NCBI GenBank assembly: GCA_947044405.1
Contig: CAMRHE010000205.1
Span: forward strand, 2,666,001 to 2,730,000
Source of the DNA: Leptodactylus fallax
Lineage: Eukaryota; Chordata; Amphibia; Anura; Leptodactylidae
Length of the DNA stretch: 64,000 nt
Reading direction: 5' to 3'
Position numbers and translations under genes: made by a program. The notes below the pieces were generated by a model, which was not told where the DNA came from, ran no database searches, and saw nothing but the letters and a program-made list of their open reading frames with translations. Positions 23,446 through 35,457 of this stretch are shown in pieces (position 1 is the first letter of the stretch; each line of letters begins with the position of its first letter).

Positions 23446-23648
23446 TGTGACATTTGGTTATGCCAAGGCAAGGGCAAAATATAACTAAAAGAGTCTTTGT
23501 GCCATTTCAGCAGATGTAGTAAGTCCATTCGGTTGGTTGGTCTGCGCCATCCCAGAAAGCATCACAAAGAACCAAATGCATAAGTATGCCAAAGTGTGTC
23601 TTACCTTGTGTGTTGATCACTTGTCTCATGTACCTACACTCAAGATTG

Positions 23649-24110
23649 TTAAAGGGGTTGTCCAGGCAAAAATGGACAACCCCTTTAACTTTAAATCAGT
23701 CGTGGGCATTGAAAAAAAATAAAAAAAATTCATACTCACCTGTCCTTGATGCTCCATTGTCCTCCGGTGCGTTTCGGTCCTTCTGCTGAATGATTCTCTA
23801 TCGGAGTTCCGCTGAAGCCACGTGACCGCTGAGGCTAATCAGCAGCCTCAGCAGGCCTCAGGAAGAGACCCGTGATGTCACAGGTAGTGACATCGCATGC
23901 CATTCGCTGACTGGCTTCAGCGGTCACGTGATCAGTGTCTTCAGCGGAACTCCAGAAGAGACCCGTTCAGTAGAAGGACCGGAACGCGCCGGAAGGACAC
24001 CGGAGCATTGGGGACAAGGTGAGTAGGATTTTTTATTTTTTTTTTCCAATGCCCCCGACTGATTTAAAAGTTAAAGAGGTTGTCTATTTTTGCCTGGACA
24101 ACCCCTTTAA
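23649..24110. mobile_element. T2-type TTAA fold-back MITE with hairpin ends
   Basis: TTAAAGGGGTTGTCCAGGCA at 23649 is exactly mirrored at 24091-24110. Each end is itself a hairpin: on the left, ttaaaggggttgtcca is followed after 8 bases by its perfect inverse (23649-23688); the right end has the same layout at 24071-24110. The inner arms pair over most of the element (catactcacctgtcc, gtcctccggtg, ggtccttctgctgaa and inverses). It contains cacgtgac and gtgatgtcac motifs in inverted pairs and splice-donor-like sequences on both strands. Confidence 0.9.
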
Positions 24111-24155
24111 GTTTTGTTCTGGTATATAAGAGTGTCTGGTGGTTTTGTTCCTGAC

Positions 24156-24869
24156 ATGTTTATTAGAGATGAGCAAATTTCTCAAAACAATTTGCTTCGA
24201 TCTGAATTACTTCACGGCGAATCACGTTAAAAATAGCTATTTTCCAGGCTGCAGAGAGCCTGGGGATATGGGGATATGCATTTTACACTAAGGACACGTC
24301 GGAATAGCCTTTAGAAAGGCTATTCTACTCCTACCTTTGTCGTTGCATCACGCCCCCTGCGATGTCCTGGTCTGTCGTGCATGCGCAGAGCTGCTCAGAA
24401 TAGAATCAAGATGGCTGCCAGACATGCGCAGAAACGGTCTTGTATGGGATATAATCAAGATGGCCGTCGAACACGCGCAGAGCCGCTTGTGTAGGAATAG
24501 GATAAAGATGGCCGCCACAAGCGGCTCTGTGTATGTCCGGCGGCCATCTTGATTCTATTCCGAGCGGCTCTGCGCATGTCCGGTGGCCATCTTGATTCTA
24601 TTCCGTGCGGCTCTGCGCATGTCCGGTGGCCATTTTGATTATTTTACTACACAAGCTAGGAGGACCAGGACATCACAGGGGGCGATGCAACGGCAAAGGT
24701 AGGAGTAGAATAGCCTTTCTATAGGCTATTCCTACGTGTCCTTAGTTTAAAATGTGATTTGATACCACAAAGCATGAGGAAATCCGGATTCGATGTGAAT
24801 CAAAGATTTCCTGAAATTTGGATCGAATTCCACTTCTTCAGCTTCGATTCGCTCATCTCTAATGTTTAT
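24156..24869. mobile_element. hAT-type MITE with perfect 8-bp target duplication
   Basis: The element (24164-24861) starts TAGAGATGAGCAAA and ends TTCGCTCATCTCTA. ATGTTTAT is duplicated exactly at 24156-24163 and 24862-24869, the 8-bp duplication typical of hAT insertions. Outer arms pair (gaaatttc, ggctattc..cctacc..ttg.cgt). The core has tandem and inverted units of about 60 bases, each carrying an aatcaagatggccg-type block next to a tgcgcagagccgc-type block. No transposase is present. Confidence 0.92.
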
Positions 24870-25449
24870 ACTACACTACCAGGTCTGAGCAAGGGTTTTG
24901 GTCAATGGGTCATCATCTAGTTGGGATAGTACAAGTGTAGTTGGCAGGATACAGGAGACTGATGGCTTGGAGTGAGGATGAGGAAATGGACACACCTGAG
25001 TAGGTGTGTCTGCTGTCATAGTCCAGGGATCTGAAAAGACAAGGACAGCCAGCTGGAAAACTTGTGTGGAGGCCACAAAAACTGCAAAAATCTTTTTTTT
25101 TTTTTTGCCTCCAAAAAAAAATATAAAAAATTATTTAAAACTCGCATATAACACAAAGTGGCACCAACAGAAATGACAAATGTTCCTCGCACAGCTCCGA
25201 TGATGGTAAAATAAACATGATGGATCTCAGAATATGGTGCCACTGAAACAAATAATTTTACTGTGCAAAGCAGTACAGCATAAAAATCCCATATAAACTT
25301 GGTATCACTGTAATCTTACTGACCAGCAAAAAGCATACCTTTGTATGGCTATATCGACATTAAAATAAAAGTCATGGCCTTTAGAACGTGACAATGGAAG
25401 AAAACAAAAAAGGGACAGGCATCCTTAAGTATCAAACTAGATTGTATCC
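24870..25449. other. Continuation of dispersed repeat copy A, then unassigned
   Basis: The first 40-50 bases (ctacactaccaggtctg...) match 29250-29300. The remainder holds an A/T-rich stretch around 25080-25140 and no recognisable gene. Confidence 0.4.
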
Positions 25450-25730
25450 TTAAAGGGAGTCTACCTCTTCCCCAAGCATATGCAACTGCCACCACCATGT
25501 TACAGAGCACATTACAGTGATAAACAACATACCTTGTTATGTTAAGTCAATTTTGTAGATTTGGAGAAAAAAAAAGTTGATGCATTTGGAGCACTGGGGG
25601 GGGTACCACTTTCTGAAGTCAGAGTTGATCCTCCCACTGTTATGATATCACCCTCCTACTTGAGCAACAAAAGCTGTGCTCCAAGGCTGAATACCCACCC
25701 CCAGTGCACAGGACATCATAATTTGCATAA

Positions 25731-27038
<1,308 letters not shown>

Positions 27039-27079
27039 ATAACAGAGGTATAATGCGTAATGCGGTGGTGACAGTTCAA

Positions 27080-27255
27080 TAAGGACCAAATCTGCAAGGT
27101 GTTTGTATGTTCTCCCCGTGTTTGTGTGGGTTTCCTCCGGGTACTCCGGTTTCCTCCCACACTGCAAAGACATACTGATAGGGAATGTAGATTGCGAGCC
27201 CTATATGGGACAGTGACTGACAATGTCTGTAAAGCGCTGCGGAATATGACGGTTC
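27080..27255 (+). mobile_element. V-SINE, 5'-truncated
   Basis: The conserved central region tgttctccccgtgtttgtgt, then tcctccgggtactccggttt and caaagacatactgatagg, is unmistakable, followed by gtaaagcgctgcggaatatga. The tRNA-like head is missing. The complete copy on the other strand is at 41513-41779. The 3' tail abuts an L2 3' end in the opposite orientation. Confidence 0.88.
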
Positions 27256-27304
27256 TAATAATAATAGTCCTTTAATAGTCCCACATTGGGGAAATTCAGT
27301 AAGC
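27256..27304 (-). mobile_element. L2 LINE 3'-end fragment
   Basis: The minus strand reads ctgaatttccccaatgtggg then actattaaaggactattatt, matching the terminal bases of the LINE at 10787-14073. Only about 50 bases remain, a typical severe 5' truncation. Confidence 0.8.
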
Positions 27305-27708
27305 ATAATAACAAGTAATACAAGTAAGCATAATAACAGGTTAAATACTGTTGTTACGGTTGTATTGTCTGCGGTATATGTATTTATATGTGATAGTTGA
27401 GAGAGAATGTGGGGTCAGTTTTGCTAGGCCAAATTTAGAAAGCCTGGTAGCCTTGTTGGGGTGCCTAGAGCAGCCAGTGGTAGAAGGGGCTCCTGGGGCT
27501 CAGAAGGCCATAGTACTTTCTTACATTAGATGCCAAGGTTTGTAGACCCCAGTTTTCCCAGGGCAAGGTAACCCCCGCGTATAAGTGAGGCTAAGGGTTA
27601 AATTTGTTAATTCTCTGTTGCCAAAATAGAGCTTTCCATTGTCAGTGATGACAATGGAGTTTTCAGAGGAAGATACAAGGAGGTGAAGGTTAACCTTGTC
27701 AGTTTGGC
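27305..27708. other. Unassigned intronic sequence
   Basis: Short low-complexity start (aagcataataaca repeats), then unique-looking sequence without a gene or recognised family. Confidence 0.35.
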
Positions 27709-27757
27709 AACCCAAGATAGGTTAGCAGCCCCTAGCAGGTAACCTACCCAAGACAGG
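27709..27757 (+). repeat. Isolated unit of the 36-bp minisatellite
   Basis: One unit (ggttagcagcccctagcagg, then taacctacccaagacagg), nearly identical to units of the array at 28605-29016, immediately precedes the LTR-like segment. Confidence 0.85.
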
Positions 27758-28528
27758 TGTGATGATTCCACTTAAATATGGCTATAACTCAAAGATGTAT
27801 TTTGATCTCTGGGTATCGTATCTCCCTCTTACTTCCATTTACTCATAATGTGCGCAGCTCTAATCCTAGGTGTATGGTCAGTAGTGGCAACAATGTAACA
27901 ATGGGGCTTTGTATCCATCCCAGCATGGCTCCACTGAATTCCTACCTAGCCTCTGGGTGATCAAATACACATGCATTGTTCAGCCTGGGCTGTTGATCAG
28001 ACATGGTTGATAACATATAGAAGGCATTGTGTCATTCCACTTAATCACATCTCCTTACAAAGAATCTTGACTTGAGTGCGTTAATCAATCAGACTTGCCG
28101 TCGCCGGTGACCTCATTCTGGGTGGTGTAATCAAGGGTATAAAAGATGAGGTAATAGGTCAGTGAGAGAGAGACTATGATGAGATTACAAAGAAGAGACT
28201 GAGGATATACTGTGCTGAGCATGCAGGAGGATAGACTGTGATGAGCCTGCAAGCTGGAATGCTGTGTTGATGCTGCTGCTAGAAGCCTCCACTGGTTATC
28301 TCCACATGCTATGTGTGAGTGTTGGACTATAAAGCCACATCAAGGATATGTGTGGTAAAGTAATTATTTCACTTTTATTGTAACTAGTAACTGTTAATGC
28401 TTGCATACATCTGCATATCTGTTCTGATCTGCATGTGTTAGATGTTAATACCGACCCATTTAGGGGTTAATAAATATATAAAATTTAAAAAACCTTGTCT
28501 TGTATTTATCTTGTGAACCCAACACTCA
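27758..28528 (+). mobile_element. Candidate LTR-like segment (solo or 5' LTR)
   Basis: Begins TGTGATGATTCC and could end ..AACACTCA at 28528. A TATAAAA box lies at 28138-28144 and an AATAAA signal at 28469-28474, a U3-R-U5-like order. The next bases, CTGGCGGTGAG, start with TGG after one base, as a primer-binding site could. The segment, with about 75 further bases, separates one minisatellite unit from the main array. No matching second LTR and no clean short target duplication was found, so the call is tentative. Confidence 0.4.
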
Positions 28529-28604
28529 CTGGCGGTGAGTGTGGTTTTTTATGAAAGAAGTCTCAGGTGTGGGCCAAAGCGGTGTTGGCGCACTGAGGAT
28601 CCGA

Positions 28605-29016
28605 GGTTAGCAACTCCTAGCAGGTAACCTACCCAAGACAGGTTAGCAAGCCCTGACAGGTAACCTACCCAAGACAGGTTAACAACCCCTGGCAGGTAAC
28701 CTACCCAAGACAGGTTAGCAACCCCTAGCAGGTAACCTACCCAAAACAAGTTAGCAACCCCTAGCAAGTAACCTACCCAAGAAAGGTTAGCAACTCCTGG
28801 CAGGTAACCTACCCCAGAAAGGTTAGCAACCCCTGACAGGTAACCTACCCAAGACAAGTTAGCAACCCCTGGCAGGTAACCTACCCAAGACAGGTTAGCA
28901 ACTCCTGGCAGGTAACCTACCCCAGAAAGGTTAGCAACCCCTGACAGGTAACCTACCCCAGAACGGTTAGGAACCCCTGGCAGGTAACCTACCCAAGAAA
29001 GGTTAGCAACCCCTGA
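28605..29016 (+). repeat. 36-bp minisatellite, about 11.5 units
   Basis: Unit: ggttagcaacccctggcagg then taacctacccaagaca. Units differ by a few substitutions (tagcagg/tggcagg/tgacagg; aagaca/cagaaa). Because 36 is divisible by three, the minus strand is open as a 12-residue repeat; this is not a gene. Confidence 0.96.
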
Positions 29017-30178
29017 GTAACAATGTTAATTCAATGTTATGTTCCTTTGTACTGTCATCCATATATAAGGTATAACACTTAATGATACAAAATGTATTTT
29101 GCCATGTTTGCTCTGCAAGTGCAATATGTAGAGCCAGAATGTTGGTTGTGCTTAGCTGTTGTACCATGGAAGGATTTGTTTGGCACATCTTGTGGTATGA
29201 CCCAACCCTACCTGCAGCATGACATTATCCTTCTGACACAACTACACTATACCACCAGGTCTGTGCAGGGATTTGGGTCAGTGGGTTAGCAGCTGGCTGG
29301 AATAATTCATGTGCAGAGGTCTGTGTGCTGCAGTTTCAGTTATATCAGGGTACGGGGCATGGATTTGACAACTTGTGGTGTTAGTATCTATAGGGTAGAG
29401 AACACTTTGGAAACTTGTATTTGGGGGCCCATAGTAAAAGAATTACCAGCTCTGTATTTTCATATAACCTTTGCAGCTCCATTTTACCTATGAAAAATGC
29501 CACATAAATGTGTTTCTTTCTATCTATATATAGGCATAAATGTACAAGCTTCCCACCTAAACCTCCACCAGCTAAATAATGTGTACTGTTTTAGAGCATT
29601 GTCTCCGCACCACCAGGGTTTTGTGTTCTGAAGACTTAATGGGGCACTCCTGAGTCAGTGGGGAGGAGGCTTAGGTTTAGCAGGAAATTCTCTTGTTCTT
29701 TGTGAAGAGGTTCAGCAAGGAAAAGATGTGTAATACGATTAGTATTATAAGTGTTCCTTTCATGTAAAATAAGGAGGAAGACTAGAAAAGATCAAAACGG
29801 ATTTGAGATCATTGATGGCTGGGGAAATAGTGAAGGTAGAACCGCTGTGCCCCGGATTTCTGCTGGGTGGAAATTTTAATTTGTTACTTGGCTGTTAAAA
29901 TAGGCAATTAACCTTCACACACAGTCATGATTCAGCAGAATGCATAGTGGATCGGGGAAGCCTGGGCAAACAGTTTTCTATACGGTACACAGGAGTCAAC
30001 TACACAGCACACTCATGATTATCGTGTACTGATCGCCTTCATGCGACATTATAGCCATATCATAGGTTACTAAATATGTAGTTTTGTTCTGCAGAATTAT
30101 TAGACACAGTTTGTTTACTTTCTAAGGGAGTTAAAGGGGTTGCGTGATTCCATTGACTGTGTATGCTATCTTTATGTA
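29017..30178. other. Intronic sequence with dispersed repeat copy B
   Basis: 29090-29300 is the second copy of the unknown dispersed repeat described at 23295. 29500-30120 looks unique, with no coding potential or known element. Confidence 0.4.
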
Positions 30179-30206
30179 ACAGATAGATAGATAGATAGAT
30201 AGATAA
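30179..30206. repeat. (GATA)n microsatellite
   Basis: Seven tandem agat units, close to the left end of the 600-bp fold-back. Confidence 0.93.
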
Positions 30207-30239
30207 AAACCAGAATACTTTAGAGCAGCACCGTAGCTA

Positions 30240-30839
30240 TTAAAGAGGACCTTTCACGTCCTCATGTACAGTATATGCTGTTTTACATACCGCTAGAAAG
30301 CCAACAGTGCGCTGAATTCAGCGCGCTGTCGGCTTTCCCGGTATGTGCCCCGGGACTTGAGATATCGGCAGTCTTAGTTTCACGGTTCACCCTCAGAAGG
30401 GCGTTCCTGACAGTCTAACTACGCTGTGAGGAACGCCCCCCTGACAGTTCTCGCTCATAGACTTGTACTGGGGGGGGCGTTCCTCACAGCTCAGCGTCAT
30501 CGCCGAGCTGTAAGGAACGCCCCCTCTGATAGTACAGCGCTATAGACGAGCACGGAGAAAGGGGGCGTTCCTTACAGCCCAGCAATGACGCTGAGCTGTG
30601 AGGAATGCCCCCCAAGTACAGTGCTATGGGACGCAAACTGTCAGGGGGGACGTTCCTCACAGCCCAACTAGACTGTCAGGAACGCCCTTCTGACGGTGAA
30701 TGGTGAAACTAAGACCCCGATATCTCCAGCCCCAGGCACATACTGGGAAAGCCGGCAGTGCGCTGAATTCAGCGTGCTGTTGGCTTTCTAGCAGTATGTA
30801 AAGCAGCATATACATGAGGACGTGAAAGGTCCTCTTTAA
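30240..30839. mobile_element. T2-type TTAA fold-back MITE, 600 bp, very long arms
   Basis: TTAAAGAGGACCTTTCACGT at 30240 is mirrored by ACGTGAAAGGTCCTCTTTAA ending at 30839. The arms pair almost to the centre: gctgaattcagcg, ggctttcc, gatatc, cttagtttcac, agggcgttcctgacag and inverses. The core alternates ggaacgcccc and ggggcgttcc blocks. A truncated relative is at 45753. It has no coding capacity. Confidence 0.93.
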
Positions 30840-32047
30840 CCCTTTCAGGGCTGGGGTGCAAGTCTATAAGGGTCCGGCATGAAAACCAAAAAGCCACAAG
30901 TTACAAAAAAAACAGCACTCCAAAATTTAGAAAAAAAGTGATAATTACTGTGGGTTTATTCTATATGCAACGTTTCGGTCCCAAAATACCCAGACCTTTC
31001 TCAAACAATGCCATAGTGCTATGTGCAAACTTTTATAGCAGAATACAACTCCATTACAAATCTTTCAGTTATTACAGCAATAAATATGTCAATCAATAAA
31101 CAATGTGCAAAATCGATGATCAACATAAAGTGCTTATAAATGCAAGTGCATGGTCATGTTAAAAGTGCATAACAAACTTCATTATTAGAGCTTACAAATT
31201 TAAAGTTTATATAAAGTTTATATCAATCTTGTTGTTCTCATACACGTGCAGACAGTGTAGCAGGGATTAAACTAACATTGTGATAGTTAAAACGTCAGCA
31301 GTAGGGGATTAAAAACTCACCCCATAAAAATGCCATTAGAGTTGCTGTATTGTGTTTACTGACACATGTGAAGCATGACACACCCCAATCACAATCCAAG
31401 CATGCTCAGTAGCTCTAGATGTCTTACTATTGGCATGCCCCTGCCAGTTTGCTAATCACATTGCGCACTGCGCAATTCACGTATGAGCAGTAGATATAAT
31501 AGGGTCAGTACTGGCAGATCATCATTAACCTCGTGCAGTGCGTTAGACACCCAAGCACTTTAGACATATTCACCGCTTCTAATGAAAAAGGAACTAGTTG
31601 CTAATACTATGTGTGAACAGAGCCCAAGAAAAAAATATATGATGCATACCACACAGCCATATAATTTAATTAGAATCTAAAAGGGTCTGCATATATAGTC
31701 TACTTATTACAACGATAATATATGGGGAGGCCAACTAGTAAAAAATAAATAAATAAAATAAAATAATAATAATTTTTTGAGTCATATCCACATTGGTATG
31801 TCAAACCTGTACCACCAGTGTGTGACTTCAAAGAAAATAATATACTGGTCAATTATACATTGGTGCGTCAAACAATATAAGCCGATGCACCCAATGTTAT
31901 GACCCAATTACCCAATTTACTAATACACATATCGTGTTATCATTTCAACCAGACGTAGTGTCTATCATGTACCCCCGATGGAGGCACGAGACTGGCAAGG
32001 GGATGTAAGGGACCATTAATAGCCATAACCATCAACTCATCCCATGT
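30840..32047. other. Unassigned intronic sequence, probably old repeats
   Basis: Around 30880-31040 is a stretch with caacgtttcggtcccaaaat and agacctttctcaaa, a motif pair I associate with dispersed repeats in frog DNA, but I cannot name the family or set its ends. The remainder is AT-rich and unremarkable. Confidence 0.35.
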
Positions 32048-32049
32048 AT

Positions 32050-32096
<47 letters not shown>
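32048..32096. repeat. (ATA)n microsatellite
   Basis: About 14 taa/ata units passing into aaataaataaa. Confidence 0.93.
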
Positions 32097-32098
<2 letters not shown>

Positions 32099-32117
32099 AA
32101 AATTAAATCCTAGAGGC

Positions 32118-32219
32118 CAACCCCAATTTTAAAGGAGACCTAGTAATAGGTCTGGCATAGTATATGAAATCTATCACACTCTCATTTAGATTACTAGGTC
32201 TCCTTTAAAATTGGGGTTG
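32118..32219. repeat. Perfect 30-bp inverted repeat with TTAAAGGAGAC core
   Basis: The arm caaccccaattttaaaggag continued by acctagtaat (32118-32147) is exactly mirrored at 32190-32219, with a 42-base loop. The TTAAAGGAGAC motif inside each arm matches T2 termini, so this may be a minimal T2 hairpin. Unusually, the 11 bases outside TTAA are palindromic too. Confidence 0.75.
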
Positions 32220-33912
32220 TTTTTTTCACAGTGCCATCTTATTCTTTGGTGTGTGCGAGTATATAATGCTTTCACACTAACAAGTCTCAGGCGTTATACT
32301 TGGCCTTTGTGTGTGCCAGATCTATGAGCCTGTACACTATGCAAGAGATAAACTCCTAGCTTTATAGTTACCTATGATACTAGCAGTCCACGTCTTTCTA
32401 CAACATACTGTCCCATACTGTGATCACTATGAGACAGTATACAGCGGAGAGACATCATAGATAACTATAACGTCAATATCCTGGCATAGTGTACAGACCA
32501 GTAAGTGTTGTGCACACACAGACCAAGTCTCACATCCAAGACTTGGTAATATGGAACCAGCTTTATACGAAGTTCTTTGAAGTGCTGAGAGGAGGACACA
32601 AGGGGGGAACTGACTGATCTCACTTTAATGGGCTAAGCAAACATAATTTATTGATGCGGCATATGGCAGGACCCCTAGGAAAGAGATAAAGCCCTGCTTA
32701 CCTCACCCACACACACAGTGATTGACAGCATTCTGTGTATATACACTTATACAGGGAGAGCTGTCAATCACTATGTGGGCACGGAAAGCATTACCCTCTA
32801 GGAGTCCTCTCAGAATTTACTCTGCCTTTTACTCTACTTCTTTCCTTGTGCTTCTATATGCTTCTTTTTAGATAAGGTTATCAATATGAGATCAGTGGGG
32901 GTCAGACACCCCCCAGCACCCACACACTGATCAACCAATACAGGGAGCTACTAGCACTGGAGCTATACTGAAGCAGGCAGCTCTGTCCACTGTATAGTGA
33001 CAGTGCTGGATTACAGCAGTTCAGCTCCCATTCACTTCACTGGGCGCTGACCTGCAGAAATCAGGAACAGCCTCTACACAGTGGATGGGGTTGTCTGCTC
33101 TGTCCACTGTATAGTACCAGTGCTATCGGCTCCCTGTATCAGCTGATCAGTGTCGGTGTAAGCTTTGCCTGTTAAACCCTCTTAATTATATATGGCTGCC
33201 CTAAGTAACAGTGCCAACCACACAGGCATTTTGTGTCCATCGTCCCCTATATACATTCACCCATTGAACAGAACATATACATTTTGGCTTCTACCATATC
33301 TAAATATCTGAAGAAGAATATTTTACAATTTCTTCCCTCAGTCTGGCTTCCATGGATTATAAGATATTATGAAAATATATTCAGCTGTATCGCAACTCAC
33401 AATTGTCAATTTCTGATTGGCTAAGAAACACTGCAGGGTGTGGCATGGATGACAGATGCCAGCAGTTCCACTTTACATCAGAGAATGTGCAGTCTTTGGC
33501 ACAGCCGTATGGGAATCATATAGAGATGAGCCTGTCTGACGGTTTTCATATGCATCCCTTCTTAAAGGAGAAGTATAATCACCATAGTGCCCGTATGACT
33601 CAGACTTCTATTAAATCACTGACTTATCATCTCCTCCATTGATATATTCATCTACGGAAGCCAGGACTATTTCAGCACTTACTGAATTGGCAGGGTGCCA
33701 AGAGTTGGTACCTAGTATGAAACCATTGATATATACTGTATAATGATTTGGCACAGATATGAAAAAGGAAGATCTTGGCTCACTTAACTGAGAGCAATTC
33801 TTTATCTTACATATCCCGTATAGTACATAAAAAACTTTATATTTTCAATGTAACCTTTTAAATGTTAAAGTACAACTGAGTCTTCTGTGAGAGTCATTAC
33901 CATAAATGTAAG
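32220..33912. other. Unassigned intronic sequence with repeat-like blocks
   Basis: 32880-33180 contains inverted and direct copies of ctgtccactgtatagt and gatcagtg blocks, suggesting a decayed fold-back. The rest shows no gene or named element. Confidence 0.35.
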
Positions 33913-34225
33913 TTAAAGCGGCTTTCTGGATTAAAAATATTCATGACCTTTCTGAAGGATAGGTCATTGATATCAGACTGGGGGGCAACCGGCAACCCCA
34001 TCAATCAGCTGTACAGAGCAGGGGATACACAGAGAATGGAGCAGGAAGCAGATAGCTCTGTTCTGCGTATGGTGGCTGAATCTAGACAGCTGAGCTTCCA
34101 GAGTTAGGTGAGTATCAATTCTTTTTTTAATTTTACACCACCTTGGCTTTACCTGGATTTCCAGTAAGCCTGGAAATCCCCTCTAAGATAGGTCTTCAAT
34201 ATTTGTACCTCAGAAACCCCTTCAA
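33913..34225. mobile_element. T2-type MITE, degenerate
   Basis: Left end TTAAAGCGGCTTTCTGG at 33913. Internal blocks (atgacct..ggataggtcat.gatatcag; gagcaggaagcagatagc) match the element at 6204-6582. The right end (aaaccccttcaa) is mutated. The plus strand carries taggtgagtat, a donor-like sequence, at 34105-34115. Confidence 0.7.
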
Positions 34226-34366
34226 TGGTACTTAAGTTAATGTATATTCTTACCGTTTTTTCCCACTGCGCTTTTTTTTGCTGTGGCCCGCTACGTGGGG
34301 CTTTAGCCTGAAACTGACTTTGGAGCCAATTATTACCACCATGGTAATTGTTTCACACATTGCTTA

Positions 34367-35457
34367 GTGATGATTAGAAATCTCAAGATTTGTTTTATTT
34401 CAGGTTTGGGTGGCTCAGGTTCTAGATTTGTTTCAGGTCGAACAAGTTTGGTATGAGACACAGCTTAAATTGACTTAAAACATAGTATGTAACACTGTCA
34501 GGGCCCTTAGAAACCTATCTATAAAACACAGTGTAGAACACTGTCTGGGCTCCTTCGGGCCTGTTTGGTGACATCCCAGACGTCAGCCAACGTCTTTATG
34601 TGTCGCGACGCCGGCCCGGCTCAAGCGAGATCTGGTCCAACATTGAAGATGGCCGAAGTAGTGCACCAGAGTGCAATGGAACCAGGAAGAGGTAAGTAGC
34701 ATTGTTTTTATGTTTGTATCCTCCCCTGGGTCTCCGATCATTATACTCTGGGGTCTGAAAAGACCCCAGAGTATAATAATCGTTCATGGGTGGTCCATTA
34801 TGGGGCATAATACTGTGTGCAGAGGCCACTATGGGGCATAATACTGTGTGCAGGGGCCACTATGTAGCATAATACTGTGTGCAGGGGCCACTATGCTGCA
34901 TAATACTGTGTGCAGAGGCCACTATGGGGCATAATACATGTGTGCAGGGGCCACTACGGGGCATAAAACTGTGTGCAGGTGTCACTACAGGGTATAATAT
35001 TGTGTGCAGGGGCCACTATGGGGCATAATACTGTGTGCAGGGGCCACTATGGCGCATAATAGTGTGCGCAGGAATGCGGTTTGTGCAGGAGGGATTGGAG
35101 GGGGCGGGTTGGTAGCGGCGGTTTCGGGGGGGGGGCATGTCACATGTTCCCCTTGGGGCCCAGCCATTCCTAGTTACGCCACTTCTCCAGAATTACCCTT
35201 TTTTTGTGGGAGAAGGTGCTGGCCTATGGTTTTTTTTACATGGCGGTTATATTGCAAAAAGCCTAGTTAAAAAGTAATGAAGAATTGGAATTTAAAAAAA
35301 AAAAAAAAAAGCAACCAAAAAGTATCCCTTTATGGGAGCAGATGTGAAATCAAAATGGTTTTGTTTTATTTTTTTTTATACCTACAACAGTGTGCTATAT
35401 TGGAATGTGATGAACCAGGTGGCAGGACGAATCAGTTTGCCCATCTCTAGTGATGAT
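34367..35457. mobile_element. hAT-type non-autonomous element with perfect 8-bp duplication
   Basis: The element occupies 34375-35449. GTGATGAT is duplicated exactly at 34367-34374 and 35450-35457. The right terminus is gtttgcccatctcta; the left is its decayed inverse. It belongs to the family at 380 and 43673 (shared ctcaagatttg..ttcaggtttgg..ggtggct; aacactgtcagggc units at 34495-34560). It carries a perfect hairpin on attatactctggggtct at 34741-34777 and an internal 31-bp minisatellite. No transposase. Confidence 0.92.
34795..35074 (+). repeat. 31-bp minisatellite, 9 units, inside hAT element
   Basis: Unit: ccactatggggcataatact then gtgtgcagggg. Nine units, one with a 1-bp insertion. A decayed array related to its inverse lies at 49245-49540. 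Confidence 0.95.

Noticed and set aside
28549..28857. Repetitive 12-residue protein on the minus strand
   Set aside because: It is the translation of the 36-bp minisatellite; open frame is a consequence of unit length.
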